DNA of 64,000 nt from Paraburkholderia unamae (GTDB lineage Bacteria; Pseudomonadota; Gammaproteobacteria; Burkholderiales; Burkholderiaceae), in the NCBI RefSeq assembly GCF_003268775.1, contig NZ_QLSU01000003.1, positions 124,001-188,000 of the forward strand, in the 5' to 3' direction. Under the pieces are notes generated by a model. That model was not told where the DNA came from. It made no database searches and saw nothing but the letters and a program-made list of their open reading frames with translations. Of this stretch, positions 26,443 to 35,185 are shown piece by piece; position 1 is the first letter of the stretch; every line of letters begins with the position of its first letter. Position numbers and translations under genes: made by a program.

Positions 26443-26686
26443 GGGCACACCGAATGCACGGCTTGCGCGCGCACGTCACTGCCCGTCACGACGGGTTCGC
26501 AACATGGACTCCTTGCGCGTCGGGTCAACCGCTTTTGTATGAGTACGATGATACGTCAGCGAGGGCCTTCGCCCACAGGCTGATTTTTCTGTTTTTCATG
26601 CGTGTGTCTTTCGGGAACGGCGCATGCTGCCCGGCAGACTTCTGCCAGGCTCAAGCCAGAGCGCGCGTGCAAACCCGCCCAAGCCG

Positions 26687-28153
26687 ATGAATCCAGACCA
26701 TACCGCAGCGCCACCCACCTCACCCGCCATAATCGAAACCACATTGCCCGCTCGTCTCGACCGGTTGCCCTGGGGCCGCTTTCATGTGCTGATCGTGGTG
26801 GCGCTGGGTGTCACCTGGCTGCTCGACGGTCTGGAAGTCACGCTGGCCGGCGCGGTGGCGAGCGCGCTGAAAACGAGTCCGCTGCTGCATCTCGACAACG
26901 CGCAGGTGGGGCTCGCGGGCAGCGCTTATATTGCGGGCGCCGTGTGCGGCGCGCTGGGCTTCGGCTGGCTCACCGACCGGCTCGGCCGCCGCAAGCTCTT
27001 TTTCATCACGCTCGCCGTGTACCTGCTCGCCACGGCCGCCACCTCGCTCTCGTGGAGCTTCGCGAGCTTCGTGGCGTTTCGCGCGCTCACGGGCGCGGGC
27101 ATCGGCGGCGAGTACGCGGCCATCAATTCGACCATCCAGGAGTTCACGCCCGCGCGCGTGCGAGGCTGGACCGACCTGAGCATCAACGGCACGTTCTGGG
27201 TGGGCGCGGGCATCGGTGCGGCGGGCTCGCTCGTGCTGCTCGACCCGCATCTGCTGCCCGCCGACGTGGGCTGGCGCGTGTGCTTTTTCATCGGCGCGGT
27301 GCTCGCGCTCATCATCTTGCCGATGCGCCGCTGGATCCCCGAAAGCCCGCGCTGGCTGCTCACGCACGGCGAGCACGACGAGGCGACGCGCGTGGTGCAG
27401 GACATCGAAGCGCGCTTTCGCGCCGTGGGCCACACGCTCGACGAGCCGCCCGGCGACCCGCTGCGCCTGCACGCGCGCAGCCACACGCCCTTGCGCGTCG
27501 TGCTGCACGCCATTTTCGTGCGCCACCGCAGACGCGCGCTGGTGGGCCTCTCGCTCATGACGGCCCAGGCGTTCTTCTACAACGCGATCTTTTTCACCTA
27601 CGCGCTCGTGCTCACGGAGTTTTATCACGTGCCGGGCGGCGAAGTGGGCCTCTACCTGCTGCCGTTCGCGCTCGGCAACTTTCTCGGGCCGATCATGCTC
27701 GGCAGGCTGTTCGACGTGATCGGCCGTCGCACGATGATTGCCACGACCTATGCGCTCTCGGGCGTGCTGCTCACTGTGAGCGGCTGGCTGTTCGAGCAGG
27801 GCGTGCTCACGGTCACCCTGCAAACCGTTGCGTGGATGGTGATCTTCTTCTTCGCCTCGGCGGCGGCCAGCTCCGCCTATCTGACCGTGAGCGAGTCGTT
27901 TCCACTGGAGATTCGCGCGCTCGCCATCGCCGTGTTCTATGCGTTCGGCACGGCGCTGGGCGGCATCATCGGACCCGCTTTCTTCGGACGACTGATCGAT
28001 ACGCACCAGCGCAGCGAGGTGTTCACGGGCTATCTCGTGGGCTCCGCGCTCATGCTCGGCGCGGGGCTCGTTGCCGCGATCTGGGGCGTGGACGCCGAGC
28101 GCAAGTCACTGGAGCACGTCGCCGCGCCGCTTTCGGCGGTCGGCGACGAGTGA
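26687..28153 (+). CDS. MFS transporter, sugar-porter-like
   Basis: A 488-residue major facilitator protein with 12 helices. After a hydrophilic N-terminus rich in Pro/Thr come WLLDGLEVTLAG in helix 1, motif A (GWLTDRLGRRKLF), and motif PESPRWLL after helix 6, which is the sugar-porter signature. The central loop is basic (RSHTPLRVVLHAIFVRHRR), and a second motif A copy is GRLFDVIGRRTM. Substrates in this branch include sugars, aromatic acids and niacin-like compounds, so none is assigned. It stands alone, divergent from the phosphodiesterase gene, and is followed by the convergent porin gene. Confidence 0.9.
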   Translation: MNPDHTAAPPTSPAIIETTLPARLDRLPWGRFHVLIVVALGVTWLLDGLEVTLAGAVASALKTSPLLHLDNAQVGLAGSAYIAGAVCGALGFGWLTDRLGRRKLFFITLAVYLLATAATSLSWSFASFVAFRALTGAGIGGEYAAINSTIQEFTPARVRGWTDLSINGTFWVGAGIGAAGSLVLLDPHLLPADVGWRVCFFIGAVLALIILPMRRWIPESPRWLLTHGEHDEATRVVQDIEARFRAVGHTLDEPPGDPLRLHARSHTPLRVVLHAIFVRHRRRALVGLSLMTAQAFFYNAIFFTYALVLTEFYHVPGGEVGLYLLPFALGNFLGPIMLGRLFDVIGRRTMIATTYALSGVLLTVSGWLFEQGVLTVTLQTVAWMVIFFFASAAASSAYLTVSESFPLEIRALAIAVFYAFGTALGGIIGPAFFGRLIDTHQRSEVFTGYLVGSALMLGAGLVAAIWGVDAERKSLEHVAAPLSAVGDE

Positions 28154-28166
28154 GGCCGCGGGCCGC

Positions 28167-29354
28167 TCAGAACCGGTGCGTGATGCCCGTCAGCACCGCA
28201 ACCTGATTCGGCGACGATGAAGCCGAAAGACCGTTGAGGTTGGCCACGGCCGGCTGCCCCGTCGAATCGGTGCCCGAGGCATGCTGGTAAAGCCCCACGA
28301 GATACACCTGCGTGCGCTTCGATAAAATCCACGTCGCGCCGAGATCGCCCTGCTGATAATTCACGCGGTTCACGCCATAGCCGTGCGTGTAGTCGTATGC
28401 GGCGCCGAGCAGCAGCGCGGGCGTGACGAAGTAGCGTGCGTTCACCTCGGCGTTGTGGAATTTCGCGGCCCCGCTGTACCCCAGCGGATTGAGGCTCTCG
28501 TGCGCGCCGAGGTCGCGGAACTGCGTGTTCGTGTAGACCGCGCCGAGCGTGGCCCGCCCGATCACATAGTAGCCACCCACGGCGACGATCTGCTCGTTGC
28601 CCGCCGACGCGTAGCCCGAATACACGTGGCTGGCCGCCATGTTGTTGCCCGTGGCGCTGGAGTTGGCGTTGTTGCCGAAGTACGAGAAGTTCGGGTCCTT
28701 CACGTGCACGTAGGCCGCGCCGAGCGTGAGCGGCCCGCTCGTATAGCCCGCGCCCATTGACCAGATCGCGTTGCGGCCGAATTGCCCCGGCACGCCGCCG
28801 AAACTGTAGAGCGCGTTCATGCGCAGGCCCCTCCACGTGGGGCTCGTGTACTTCACCGAGTTGTTCGAGCGGTAGTCGTTGTTGGTGTTGTCGAGGTCGC
28901 CGGGGTGGCCGCCCAGGTAGGTCGCCCATTGCGCGCCCGCGATGAGCGGCGTGATGAAGTCCACCACCGAATCGTACTGGCGGCCGAGCGTGAGCGTGCC
29001 CGCCTCCTTCGACGCGAGCCCCATGTACGCCTGGCGGCCGAACAGGTCGCCGCCCTGCTGGAAGCCGCCCGTGTTCGACGAGTAGCCGTTTTCCAGCAGG
29101 AACAGCGCGGCAAGGCCGCCGCCCAGGTCCTCCTGGCCGCGCAGGCCCCAGCGGTTGCCCAGCACGTTGCTGCTGTTCATCTCCACCTGGTGCTTGCCAC
29201 CCGCGTTGTTAGCGTAGACGAGCGCGGTGTCGATGGTGCCGTAGAGCGTGACGCTCGACTGCGCGTGCGCGGCGCCGGAAAAGGTGGAGAAGGCGATGAA
29301 TGCGGCGGCGGCGGCGCCACGAAGCGCGCCGCGCGATGCGAGAGACGTCCTCAA
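28167..29354 (-). CDS. outer-membrane general porin (second)
   Basis: A 395-residue OpcP/Omp32-like porin. The signal peptide ends SGAAHA, mature start QSSVTLYGTIDTAL, and the C-terminal residue is Phe (GITHRF). The loop with LTLGRQYDSVV corresponds to the constriction-zone strand. The only sensible start is TTG, placed after CGAGGAAAATAA, giving MRTSLASRGA; no ATG is available before the signal peptide. It has about 40 percent of its residues in common motifs with the porin at 12.1 kb, but the loops differ, so it likely has another solute preference. It has no GTATAC operator and is convergent with the MFS gene. Confidence 0.9.
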   Translation of the reverse strand: MRTSLASRGALRGAAAAAFIAFSTFSGAAHAQSSVTLYGTIDTALVYANNAGGKHQVEMNSSNVLGNRWGLRGQEDLGGGLAALFLLENGYSSNTGGFQQGGDLFGRQAYMGLASKEAGTLTLGRQYDSVVDFITPLIAGAQWATYLGGHPGDLDNTNNDYRSNNSVKYTSPTWRGLRMNALYSFGGVPGQFGRNAIWSMGAGYTSGPLTLGAAYVHVKDPNFSYFGNNANSSATGNNMAASHVYSGYASAGNEQIVAVGGYYVIGRATLGAVYTNTQFRDLGAHESLNPLGYSGAAKFHNAEVNARYFVTPALLLGAAYDYTHGYGVNRVNYQQGDLGATWILSKRTQVYLVGLYQHASGTDSTGQPAVANLNGLSASSSPNQVAVLTGITHRF

Positions 29355-29639
29355 TTATTTTCCTCGTTTTGTTTAGCATACCGATCAAAATGCGCAAACG
29401 GGCACGCGCATTCGCACGGCGGCGGCGATCGATATGCCTGGCTGGTCGAATGCGAGAGTGTTGCGAGACCGGGGTGGCGCGGTCCAACAAGAAAATAAAT
29501 TCGTGCCGAAAAGGTTTTGTTATCGCCGCGCGGGCAACGCATGCGGCGCAGCCGCTTGCGCGCCGCTCGCAGGGCGCGGATTCTTCAGCCGTGACAACGC
29601 GTTATCATGCGACCTCGCAGTCTGGCCCTACACAGAATC

Positions 29640-30599
29640 ATGAATATCCGGTTTCTCGAAACATTCATCTGGCTCGCGCGTCTGCAAAATTTCCGCCTCA
29701 CGGCGGAAAAGCTCCACACCACGCAGGCGGCCGTATCAAGCCGCATCGCCTCGCTGGAGGAGAGCTTCGACGTGCGGCTGTTCGACCGCAATTCGCGCTC
29801 GGCCACGCTCACGCCCGCGGGCCGCAAGATGCTCGCGTACGCCGAGCGCATCGTGAACCTCGGCGAGGAGATGCGCCGCGAAGTCGAGGACTCGAGCGGC
29901 GACGGCGGCCTGATCCGCATCGGCGTGGTCGAGTCGATCGTGCATAGCTGGTTTCCCGCGCTCATGGCGTGCGTGCGCGAGCGCTTTCCCCATCTGGAGA
30001 TCGAGGTCACGAGCGACACCACGATCCATCTCGCGCAACTGCTGCGCGCCGACGCCGTGGACCTGATCCTGCAAACCGAGGCGCTCGGCGACCGCGAATT
30101 CGCCAACCAGGCGCTTTGCGAATTCCCCATGCGCTGGGTCGCGAGCCCCGTGCTCGGGCTGTCGGGCCAAAGCGTCGATCTGAGCCGGCTCGCCGAATTT
30201 CCCGTTATCAGCTTCTCGCGGCATTCGGGGCCGCATATCGCGCTCGAGCGCGAGTTCGCGCGCGCGGTCGAGCGGCCGGTGCGCATCAACTGCATCAGCT
30301 CCGTGGCGGCGATGATCCGGCTCGTGGCCGACGGCTTCGGCGTGACGGTGCTCCCGCCCGCGATCATCCAGCGCGAGTTGCGCGAAGGCTCGCTCGAAGT
30401 GCTCGACGTGGAAAGCGGCTTCGCGCCGCTGCCGCTCGTGGCGAGCTACCGGCTACAGAGCCACCCGCTGCCCGCCCGCATCGCCGAACTCGCGGCCGAG
30501 CAGGCGCGCGCGTTCGTGCTCGCACTGGGGCCGGAACTCGAAGGCACGGCGGCGGGCAAGCCCGCGCGGCCTGCAAGGAAGCGAAAAACGCAGCGATAA
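29640..30599 (+). CDS. LysR-family regulator
   Basis: A 319-residue LysR regulator. The winged helix lies in about 1-60 (FIWLARLQNFRLTAEKLH, TTQAAVSSRIASLEE), then a coiled linker helix, and a two-subdomain effector domain (90-295). The basic C-terminal tail KPARPARKRKTQR is longer than usual. It precedes, in the same direction, a cluster of EthD-like protein, MHS transporter, DUF2848 protein and amidase, so it is a likely controller of that cluster, although most LysR proteins are divergent from their targets. The start MNIRF was chosen because earlier in-frame starts extend past the family's N-terminus. Confidence 0.9.
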   Translation: MNIRFLETFIWLARLQNFRLTAEKLHTTQAAVSSRIASLEESFDVRLFDRNSRSATLTPAGRKMLAYAERIVNLGEEMRREVEDSSGDGGLIRIGVVESIVHSWFPALMACVRERFPHLEIEVTSDTTIHLAQLLRADAVDLILQTEALGDREFANQALCEFPMRWVASPVLGLSGQSVDLSRLAEFPVISFSRHSGPHIALEREFARAVERPVRINCISSVAAMIRLVADGFGVTVLPPAIIQRELREGSLEVLDVESGFAPLPLVASYRLQSHPLPARIAELAAEQARAFVLALGPELEGTAAGKPARPARKRKTQR

Positions 30600-30698
30600 A
30601 AAAACCTGTTCACTGTGTATTTTTTTTCTTGTTGGACCGAAGCGGCCCGCTCTCGCCACACTGCGCTATCCGTTACCCCATATGCGCAGGAAGACCCG

Positions 30699-31406
30699 AT
30701 GAGCACGACAACGAACGCCCAACCCGGCCAGCTTTGCATCTGGACCGACACCGACCCGCAGGCCGAAGCCGATTTCAACGCGTGGTACGACCGCGAGCAC
30801 ATGCAGGAGCGCGTGGGCATTCGCGGCTTTCGCCATGCGCGCCGCTTTCTCGCCAACGACGGCCACGCGCGCCGCTATCTCGCGCTCTATGTGACCGAGT
30901 CGCTCGACGTGTTTCGCAGCGACGCCTACCACCAGGCGTTCACTGCACAGACCGACTGGTCGCTGCGCAACTTTTCGCGCATGAGCGACACGCAGCGCCG
31001 CGTGGGCGAACTGGCGTTCGAAGCGGGCGAAGGCGAAGGCGCGCATCTCGCGATCTTCGTGGCCGCGCCGCAGGCGCTCGCCGCCGCGGGCTGGCGCGAC
31101 GCCGCCGACGAAGCCACGCACCAACCCGGCGTGCACGCGGTGCGCGTGTTCCGCACGGAAGCCACGCTTTCCGCGCCGCTCGCGACCGGCGGCGACGGCG
31201 GCAATGCCGATGCCGATGCCGATGCCGATGCCGATGCCGATGCCGACAACGACAACGCGCGCGCCGCGGCGCAAGACGCCGTCGTGTTCGTGGAAGGCAG
31301 CTCGAACGCGGCGGCGCGCGAAGCGGCCGAACAGCTCGCGCAAGCGGCCGGCGTGGCGCGCGACGCCGTGCGCGGCTTCGACATGCTCTGGCGTCTCGCG
31401 GCCTGA
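30699..31406 (+). CDS. EthD-like dimeric alpha/beta-barrel protein with Asp-Ala repeat
   Basis: A 235-residue protein with two ferredoxin-like (dimeric alpha/beta-barrel) halves. The first, about 8-115, contains DTDPQAEADFNAWYDREHM, close to the EthD/DUF4286-like pattern WYDxEH. The second, about 118-235, is more diverged. Between them lies an (Asp-Ala)7 stretch encoded by seven perfect ATGCCG repeats, a probable flexible linker. EthD-like proteins support oxidative catabolic enzymes, but the exact role is not known. The gene heads a rightward cluster with the MHS transporter, DUF2848 protein and an amidase, so it is presumably part of that pathway. Confidence 0.8.
   Translation: MSTTTNAQPGQLCIWTDTDPQAEADFNAWYDREHMQERVGIRGFRHARRFLANDGHARRYLALYVTESLDVFRSDAYHQAFTAQTDWSLRNFSRMSDTQRRVGELAFEAGEGEGAHLAIFVAAPQALAAAGWRDAADEATHQPGVHAVRVFRTEATLSAPLATGGDGGNADADADADADADADNDNARAAAQDAVVFVEGSSNAAAREAAEQLAQAAGVARDAVRGFDMLWRLAA
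31204..31245 (+). repeat. (ATGCCG)7 hexanucleotide tandem repeat
   Basis: Seven perfect copies of a 6-bp unit inside the EthD-like gene. Copy-number changes are in frame and would lengthen or shorten an Asp-Ala linker without breaking the protein. Confidence 0.95.
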
Positions 31407-31471
31407 CGGACAGAGGCCGCACGCGGACCGCACACGGCCGCGCGCCCCGCTCAACGATTATGGAGAACCCG

Positions 31472-32779
31472 ATGAACTCTCTCGCCCAAGCCCCGACGAT
31501 CGGGCGCACGCGCGCCGGACGCGGCCGTCTTGCGGGCGCCAGCATGATCGGCACCTCGCTCGAATGGTATGACTTCACCGTCTACAACACGCTCGCCGCG
31601 CTGGTGTTCAATCACCTGTTCTTCCCTTCGGTCGATCCGCTCGCGGGCACGCTGCTCGCATTCTCGACCTATGCCGTGGGCTACGTCTCGCGGCCGCTCG
31701 GCGGCTTTATCTTCGGCAATCTCGGCGACCGCCTCGGCCGCCGCGCCGTGCTCATGCTCACGCTCGTGCTCATGGGCATCACCACCGCGCTGATGGGCGT
31801 GCTGCCCACATATGCCACGGCCGGCATCCTGAGCCCCATGCTGCTGGTCGCGCTGCGCTTCGTGCAGGGCATCGCGCTCGGCGGCGAATGGGCGGGCGCG
31901 GTGCTGCTCGCGGTCGAGCACGGCGACCAGAAAAAGCGCGGCCTGAACGCCTCGTGGGCGCAGGTCGGGCCCTCGTTCGGCACGCTGCTCGGCACGGGCT
32001 TCATCGCCATCATCACGCTCTCGGTTTCGTCCGACGCCTTCCTCTCCTGGGGCTGGCGCGTGCCGTTCCTCGCGAGCCTGCTGCTCGTGTGCTTCGGCCT
32101 GTGGGTGCGCAACAGCGTGGGCGAGACGCCGCAGTTCGAAGCGTTGAGCGAAGCGCACGCCACGGCCAAGGTGCCCGTGCTCGAAGTGTTCTCGCTGCAC
32201 TGGCGCCGCCTCATCGTGGCGGGCGGCGCGCGCATCGGCTCCGACGTGCTCTATGCGCTGCTCGTCGTGTTCACGCTGACTTACGTGACCACGGTGCTCA
32301 ACCTCTCGCGCTCGCTCGCGCTGACCGCCGTGCTCGCAGGCACCGCCTGCAACGCGATCGCCGTGCCGTTCTTCGGCGCGCTCTCCGACCGCTTCGGGCG
32401 GCGTCCCGTGTACCTCGGCGGCGTGCTCGCGGCCATCGTCTGGGCGTTCGGCTTCTTCATGCTGATGAACACCTCGCAGCCCGCGCTGATCGTGCTCGCC
32501 GTGGTCATCGGCCTTGTGATTCACGCCGTGATGTACGGCCCGCAGGCGGCCTTCGTGACCGAGCAGTTCCCCACCCGCGTGCGCTACGCCGGCTCCTCGC
32601 TCGCCTATACGCTCGCCGGGATTCTGGGCGGCGGCTTCGCGCCGCTCATCATCGTCGCGCTGTTCCGCTCGTGGCACGCCTCGACGGCCGTTTCGCTCTA
32701 CGTGAGCGGCGCGCTGATCGTCACCGGCATTGCGCTGCTCGCCGCCCGCGAAACCGCGCATCGCCCGCTCGAAGACTGA
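31472..32779 (+). CDS. MFS transporter of the metabolite:H+ symporter (MHS) family
   Basis: A 435-residue MHS-family permease. It opens with GTSLEWYDFTVYNTLAALVF, the hallmark of ProP/KgtP/ShiA-like proteins. Motif A is GNLGDRLGRRAVLM, and a second copy in GALSDRFGRRPVYL; twelve helices follow. The ATG behind GGAGAACCC was chosen. MHS members import dicarboxylates, aromatic acids, shikimate or betaines. With the amidase and DUF2848 genes downstream, it probably imports the acid or amide that these enzymes process. Confidence 0.92.
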   Translation: MNSLAQAPTIGRTRAGRGRLAGASMIGTSLEWYDFTVYNTLAALVFNHLFFPSVDPLAGTLLAFSTYAVGYVSRPLGGFIFGNLGDRLGRRAVLMLTLVLMGITTALMGVLPTYATAGILSPMLLVALRFVQGIALGGEWAGAVLLAVEHGDQKKRGLNASWAQVGPSFGTLLGTGFIAIITLSVSSDAFLSWGWRVPFLASLLLVCFGLWVRNSVGETPQFEALSEAHATAKVPVLEVFSLHWRRLIVAGGARIGSDVLYALLVVFTLTYVTTVLNLSRSLALTAVLAGTACNAIAVPFFGALSDRFGRRPVYLGGVLAAIVWAFGFFMLMNTSQPALIVLAVVIGLVIHAVMYGPQAAFVTEQFPTRVRYAGSSLAYTLAGILGGGFAPLIIVALFRSWHASTAVSLYVSGALIVTGIALLAARETAHRPLED

Positions 32780-32792
32780 CCTGTGCTTTTCC

Positions 32793-32818
32793 CCGGTGCG
32801 CCTGCTCAGGCGCACCGG
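32793..32818. repeat. 12-bp perfect inverted repeat between transporter and DUF2848 genes
   Basis: CCGGTGCGCCTG and CAGGCGCACCGG around two bases, followed directly by a second smaller hairpin (CCCGGC / GCCGGG). There is no T-run. It lies between two genes that look co-transcribed, so it could attenuate or stabilise the mRNA. Confidence 0.6.
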
Positions 32819-32864
32819 ACCCGGCCGCGCGCCGGGTTCGCTCCCACTTCATCGAACCACCATC

Positions 32865-33566
32865 ATGACGACGCTTTCCTTCACCGTCCTTCCGGCCGGC
32901 GGCGCAGCCACGCCGCTCACGCTCGACATCGACACGCTCGTAATCGCCGGCTGGGCCGGCCGCGACGCCCACGCGATCCAGCATCACATCGACGAACTCG
33001 CCGCGCTCGGCGTGGCGCCGCCTTCGAGCACACCGCTTTTTTACCGCGTGGGCGCGGAGCAGTTGAACCAGGACGCCACCGTGGACGTGCTCGGCACCCA
33101 CACGAGCGGCGAGATCGAGTGCGTGCTCATCGCAAGCCCGCTCGGCACGCTGGTGACAATCGGCTCCGACCACACCGACCGCAAGGCCGAGGCGTACAGC
33201 GTGGCCGTCTCGAAGCAGGTGTGCCCGAAGCCGCTCGGCCGCGAGGCGTGGCGCTACGAAGACGTGGCCGGCCACTGGGACCGCCTGACGATGCGCGCCA
33301 CGCTCGTGAGCGCGAACGGCGCGACGCGCGCCTACCAGCGCGGCGCCGTGGACGGCCTGCTGCCGCCCGCCGACCTGTGGCAGCGCTACACCGAAGCGGG
33401 CGTGCTGCCGCCGGGCAGCGCGATGTACAGCGGCACGCTTGCCGTGCAGGGCGAGATGGCCGCGATGGAATCGGGCGATGCGTTCGAACTCGAACTGCAC
33501 GACCCGGTGCTCGAACGCAGCCTGCGCGCACGCTATGTCATTCGCGCGCTGCCGGTGGTGGCATAA
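32865..33566 (+). CDS. DUF2848 family protein
   Basis: A 233-residue protein of the DUF2848 family, which is found next to amidases and fumarylacetoacetase-like enzymes in proteobacteria. Visible family features are IAGWAGRDAHAIQHHIDEL near the N-terminus, GSDHTDRKAEAY in the centre, and the C-terminal YSGTLAVQGE segment. The acidic cluster with His (GSDHTDRKAE) suggests a metal site like that of fumarylacetoacetate hydrolases, so a hydrolytic or decarboxylating role is possible. No signal or membrane segment. The gene lies directly before the amidase gene with the same orientation. Confidence 0.85.
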   Translation: MTTLSFTVLPAGGAATPLTLDIDTLVIAGWAGRDAHAIQHHIDELAALGVAPPSSTPLFYRVGAEQLNQDATVDVLGTHTSGEIECVLIASPLGTLVTIGSDHTDRKAEAYSVAVSKQVCPKPLGREAWRYEDVAGHWDRLTMRATLVSANGATRAYQRGAVDGLLPPADLWQRYTEAGVLPPGSAMYSGTLAVQGEMAAMESGDAFELELHDPVLERSLRARYVIRALPVVA

Positions 33567-33593
33567 AGCCGCCTGAAGCCGCCTGAAGCCGCC
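33566..33593. repeat. 2.8 copies of a 10-bp unit
   Basis: AAGCCGCCTG repeated head to tail immediately after the DUF2848 stop codon, just before the amidase ribosome site. It might be replication slippage; no function is visible. Confidence 0.7.
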
Positions 33594-33624
33594 AACGTCC
33601 CCACGCATTCACGCAAGGAACCCC

Positions 33625-35013
33625 ATGTCATTTCTCCCTGCCACGCCCCTGCTGCAACTGGTCGCCGACCTCGACGCGGGCCGTTCGACGAGCCGCGCGC
33701 TCGTGGAAACCGCGCTGGAGCGCATCGCCGCCGAGGGCGGCAACGGCGGCCACGCATTCATCTGCGTCGACGCCGAACGCGCGCGGCGCGAGGCCGACGC
33801 CCAGGACGCGCTGCGCGGCGCGGGCGTGACGCTTTCGCCGCTCGCGGGCCTGCCGCTCTCGATCAAGGACCTGTTCGACGTGGCGGGCGAGCGCACCCGC
33901 GCGGGCTCGCGCGTGCTGGACGACGCGCCGCCCGCCGCCGCCGATGCGCCCGCCGTGGCGCGCGTGCGGCGCGCCGGGGCCGTGCCGCTCGGGCGCACCA
34001 ACATGAGCGAATTCGCGTTCTCGGGCCTCGGCCTCAACCCGTGGCGCGGCACGCCGCGCTCGCCGTGGCGCGACGCCGCGACGGGCGAGGCCTGCGTGGC
34101 GGGCGGCTCCTCGTCGGGCGCGGCGGCTTCCGTGGCGGGCGGCATGGCGGCGGCGGGCCTCGGCAGCGACACGGGCGGGTCGCTGCGCATTCCCGCCGCG
34201 TTCTGCGGCCTCACCGGCTTCAAGCCCACGGCGCACCGCGTGCCCACGCGCGGCATGTTCCCGCTCTCCACCACGCTCGACTCCACGGGCGCGATCGCGC
34301 CCACCGTGGCGTGCTGCGCACTCGTCGACCGCGTGCTCGCGGGCCTGCCCGTGGACGGCGACACCGCACGCGTGCGCCCGGCCGCGCCGAAAGGCCTGCG
34401 CCTCGCGGTGCTCTCGAACTACGTGACCGAAGGCATGGACGCGCATGTGGCGCGCGCGTGGGACGACGCGCTCGCGCGCCTCTCGCGTGCGGGCGTGCAG
34501 CTCACGCCGCTGCGCCTGCCGTTGCTGGAGCGGCTGCCCGCGATCAACCGCTTCGGCTTCTCACCGATCGAAGCCTACGCCACGCATCGCGGCCGTCTCG
34601 ACGCGCTGGCGTCGCGCTACGACCCACGCGTGCTCGCGCGCATTCGCGTGGGCGAAACGGCGAACGCCGCCGACTATATCGACCTGCTCGCGGCGCGCGC
34701 TGTGGCGATCGAAGACGCGCGCGCGGCGCTGGACGGCTTCGACGCCTTCCTCATGCCGACCGTGCCGATCGCGCCGCCCGCCATCGCGGCGCTCGAAGCC
34801 GACCCGGCGCACTTCGCGGCAACCAACGCGCTCGTGCTGCGCAACCCTTCTGTGGTGAACTTCCTTGACGGCTGCGCGGTGTCGCTGCCGTGCGCGCCGC
34901 GCGGCGCGGCGCCCGTGGGCCTGAGCGTGGCGGGACTCGCTGATACGGACGCACATATGCTGAGCGTGGCGGCTGCGATCGAAGGCGTGTTGCAGAGGGC
35001 GAACGCAAGCTGA
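33625..35013 (+). CDS. amidase-signature-family hydrolase
   Basis: A 462-residue amidase with K81 (PLSIKDLF), S162 (GGSSSGAA) and S186 (DTGGSLRIPA), 24 residues apart as in active members. The family hydrolyses amides, carbamates and related bonds. It is closest in plan to the AtzF/GatA-like small amidases and not to the 500-residue amidase at 14.8 kb. It is the last gene of the rightward cluster EthD-like, MHS transporter, DUF2848, amidase. The ATG follows AAGGAACCCC. Confidence 0.92.
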   Translation: MSFLPATPLLQLVADLDAGRSTSRALVETALERIAAEGGNGGHAFICVDAERARREADAQDALRGAGVTLSPLAGLPLSIKDLFDVAGERTRAGSRVLDDAPPAAADAPAVARVRRAGAVPLGRTNMSEFAFSGLGLNPWRGTPRSPWRDAATGEACVAGGSSSGAAASVAGGMAAAGLGSDTGGSLRIPAAFCGLTGFKPTAHRVPTRGMFPLSTTLDSTGAIAPTVACCALVDRVLAGLPVDGDTARVRPAAPKGLRLAVLSNYVTEGMDAHVARAWDDALARLSRAGVQLTPLRLPLLERLPAINRFGFSPIEAYATHRGRLDALASRYDPRVLARIRVGETANAADYIDLLAARAVAIEDARAALDGFDAFLMPTVPIAPPAIAALEADPAHFAATNALVLRNPSVVNFLDGCAVSLPCAPRGAAPVGLSVAGLADTDAHMLSVAAAIEGVLQRANAS

Positions 35014-35185
35014 CAATGCGAGCCGCAACCTGACTTCTCGGGCAGGCCATCAGGCCTGCTTGACCAGCTATCAAGCAATCAAAAAATCAGGCCCCCTCCG
35101 CCACAGCGGTTTCAGACGTGTCTGATTGTTGAGCCCGCATCGATCCAGTCAGCATGAGACTCCACCCAATACAGGGGACTCATGT

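Noticed and set aside
31204..31245. Short tandem repeats as a CRISPR array
   Set aside because: The unit is 6 bp without spacers and encodes Asp-Ala in frame.
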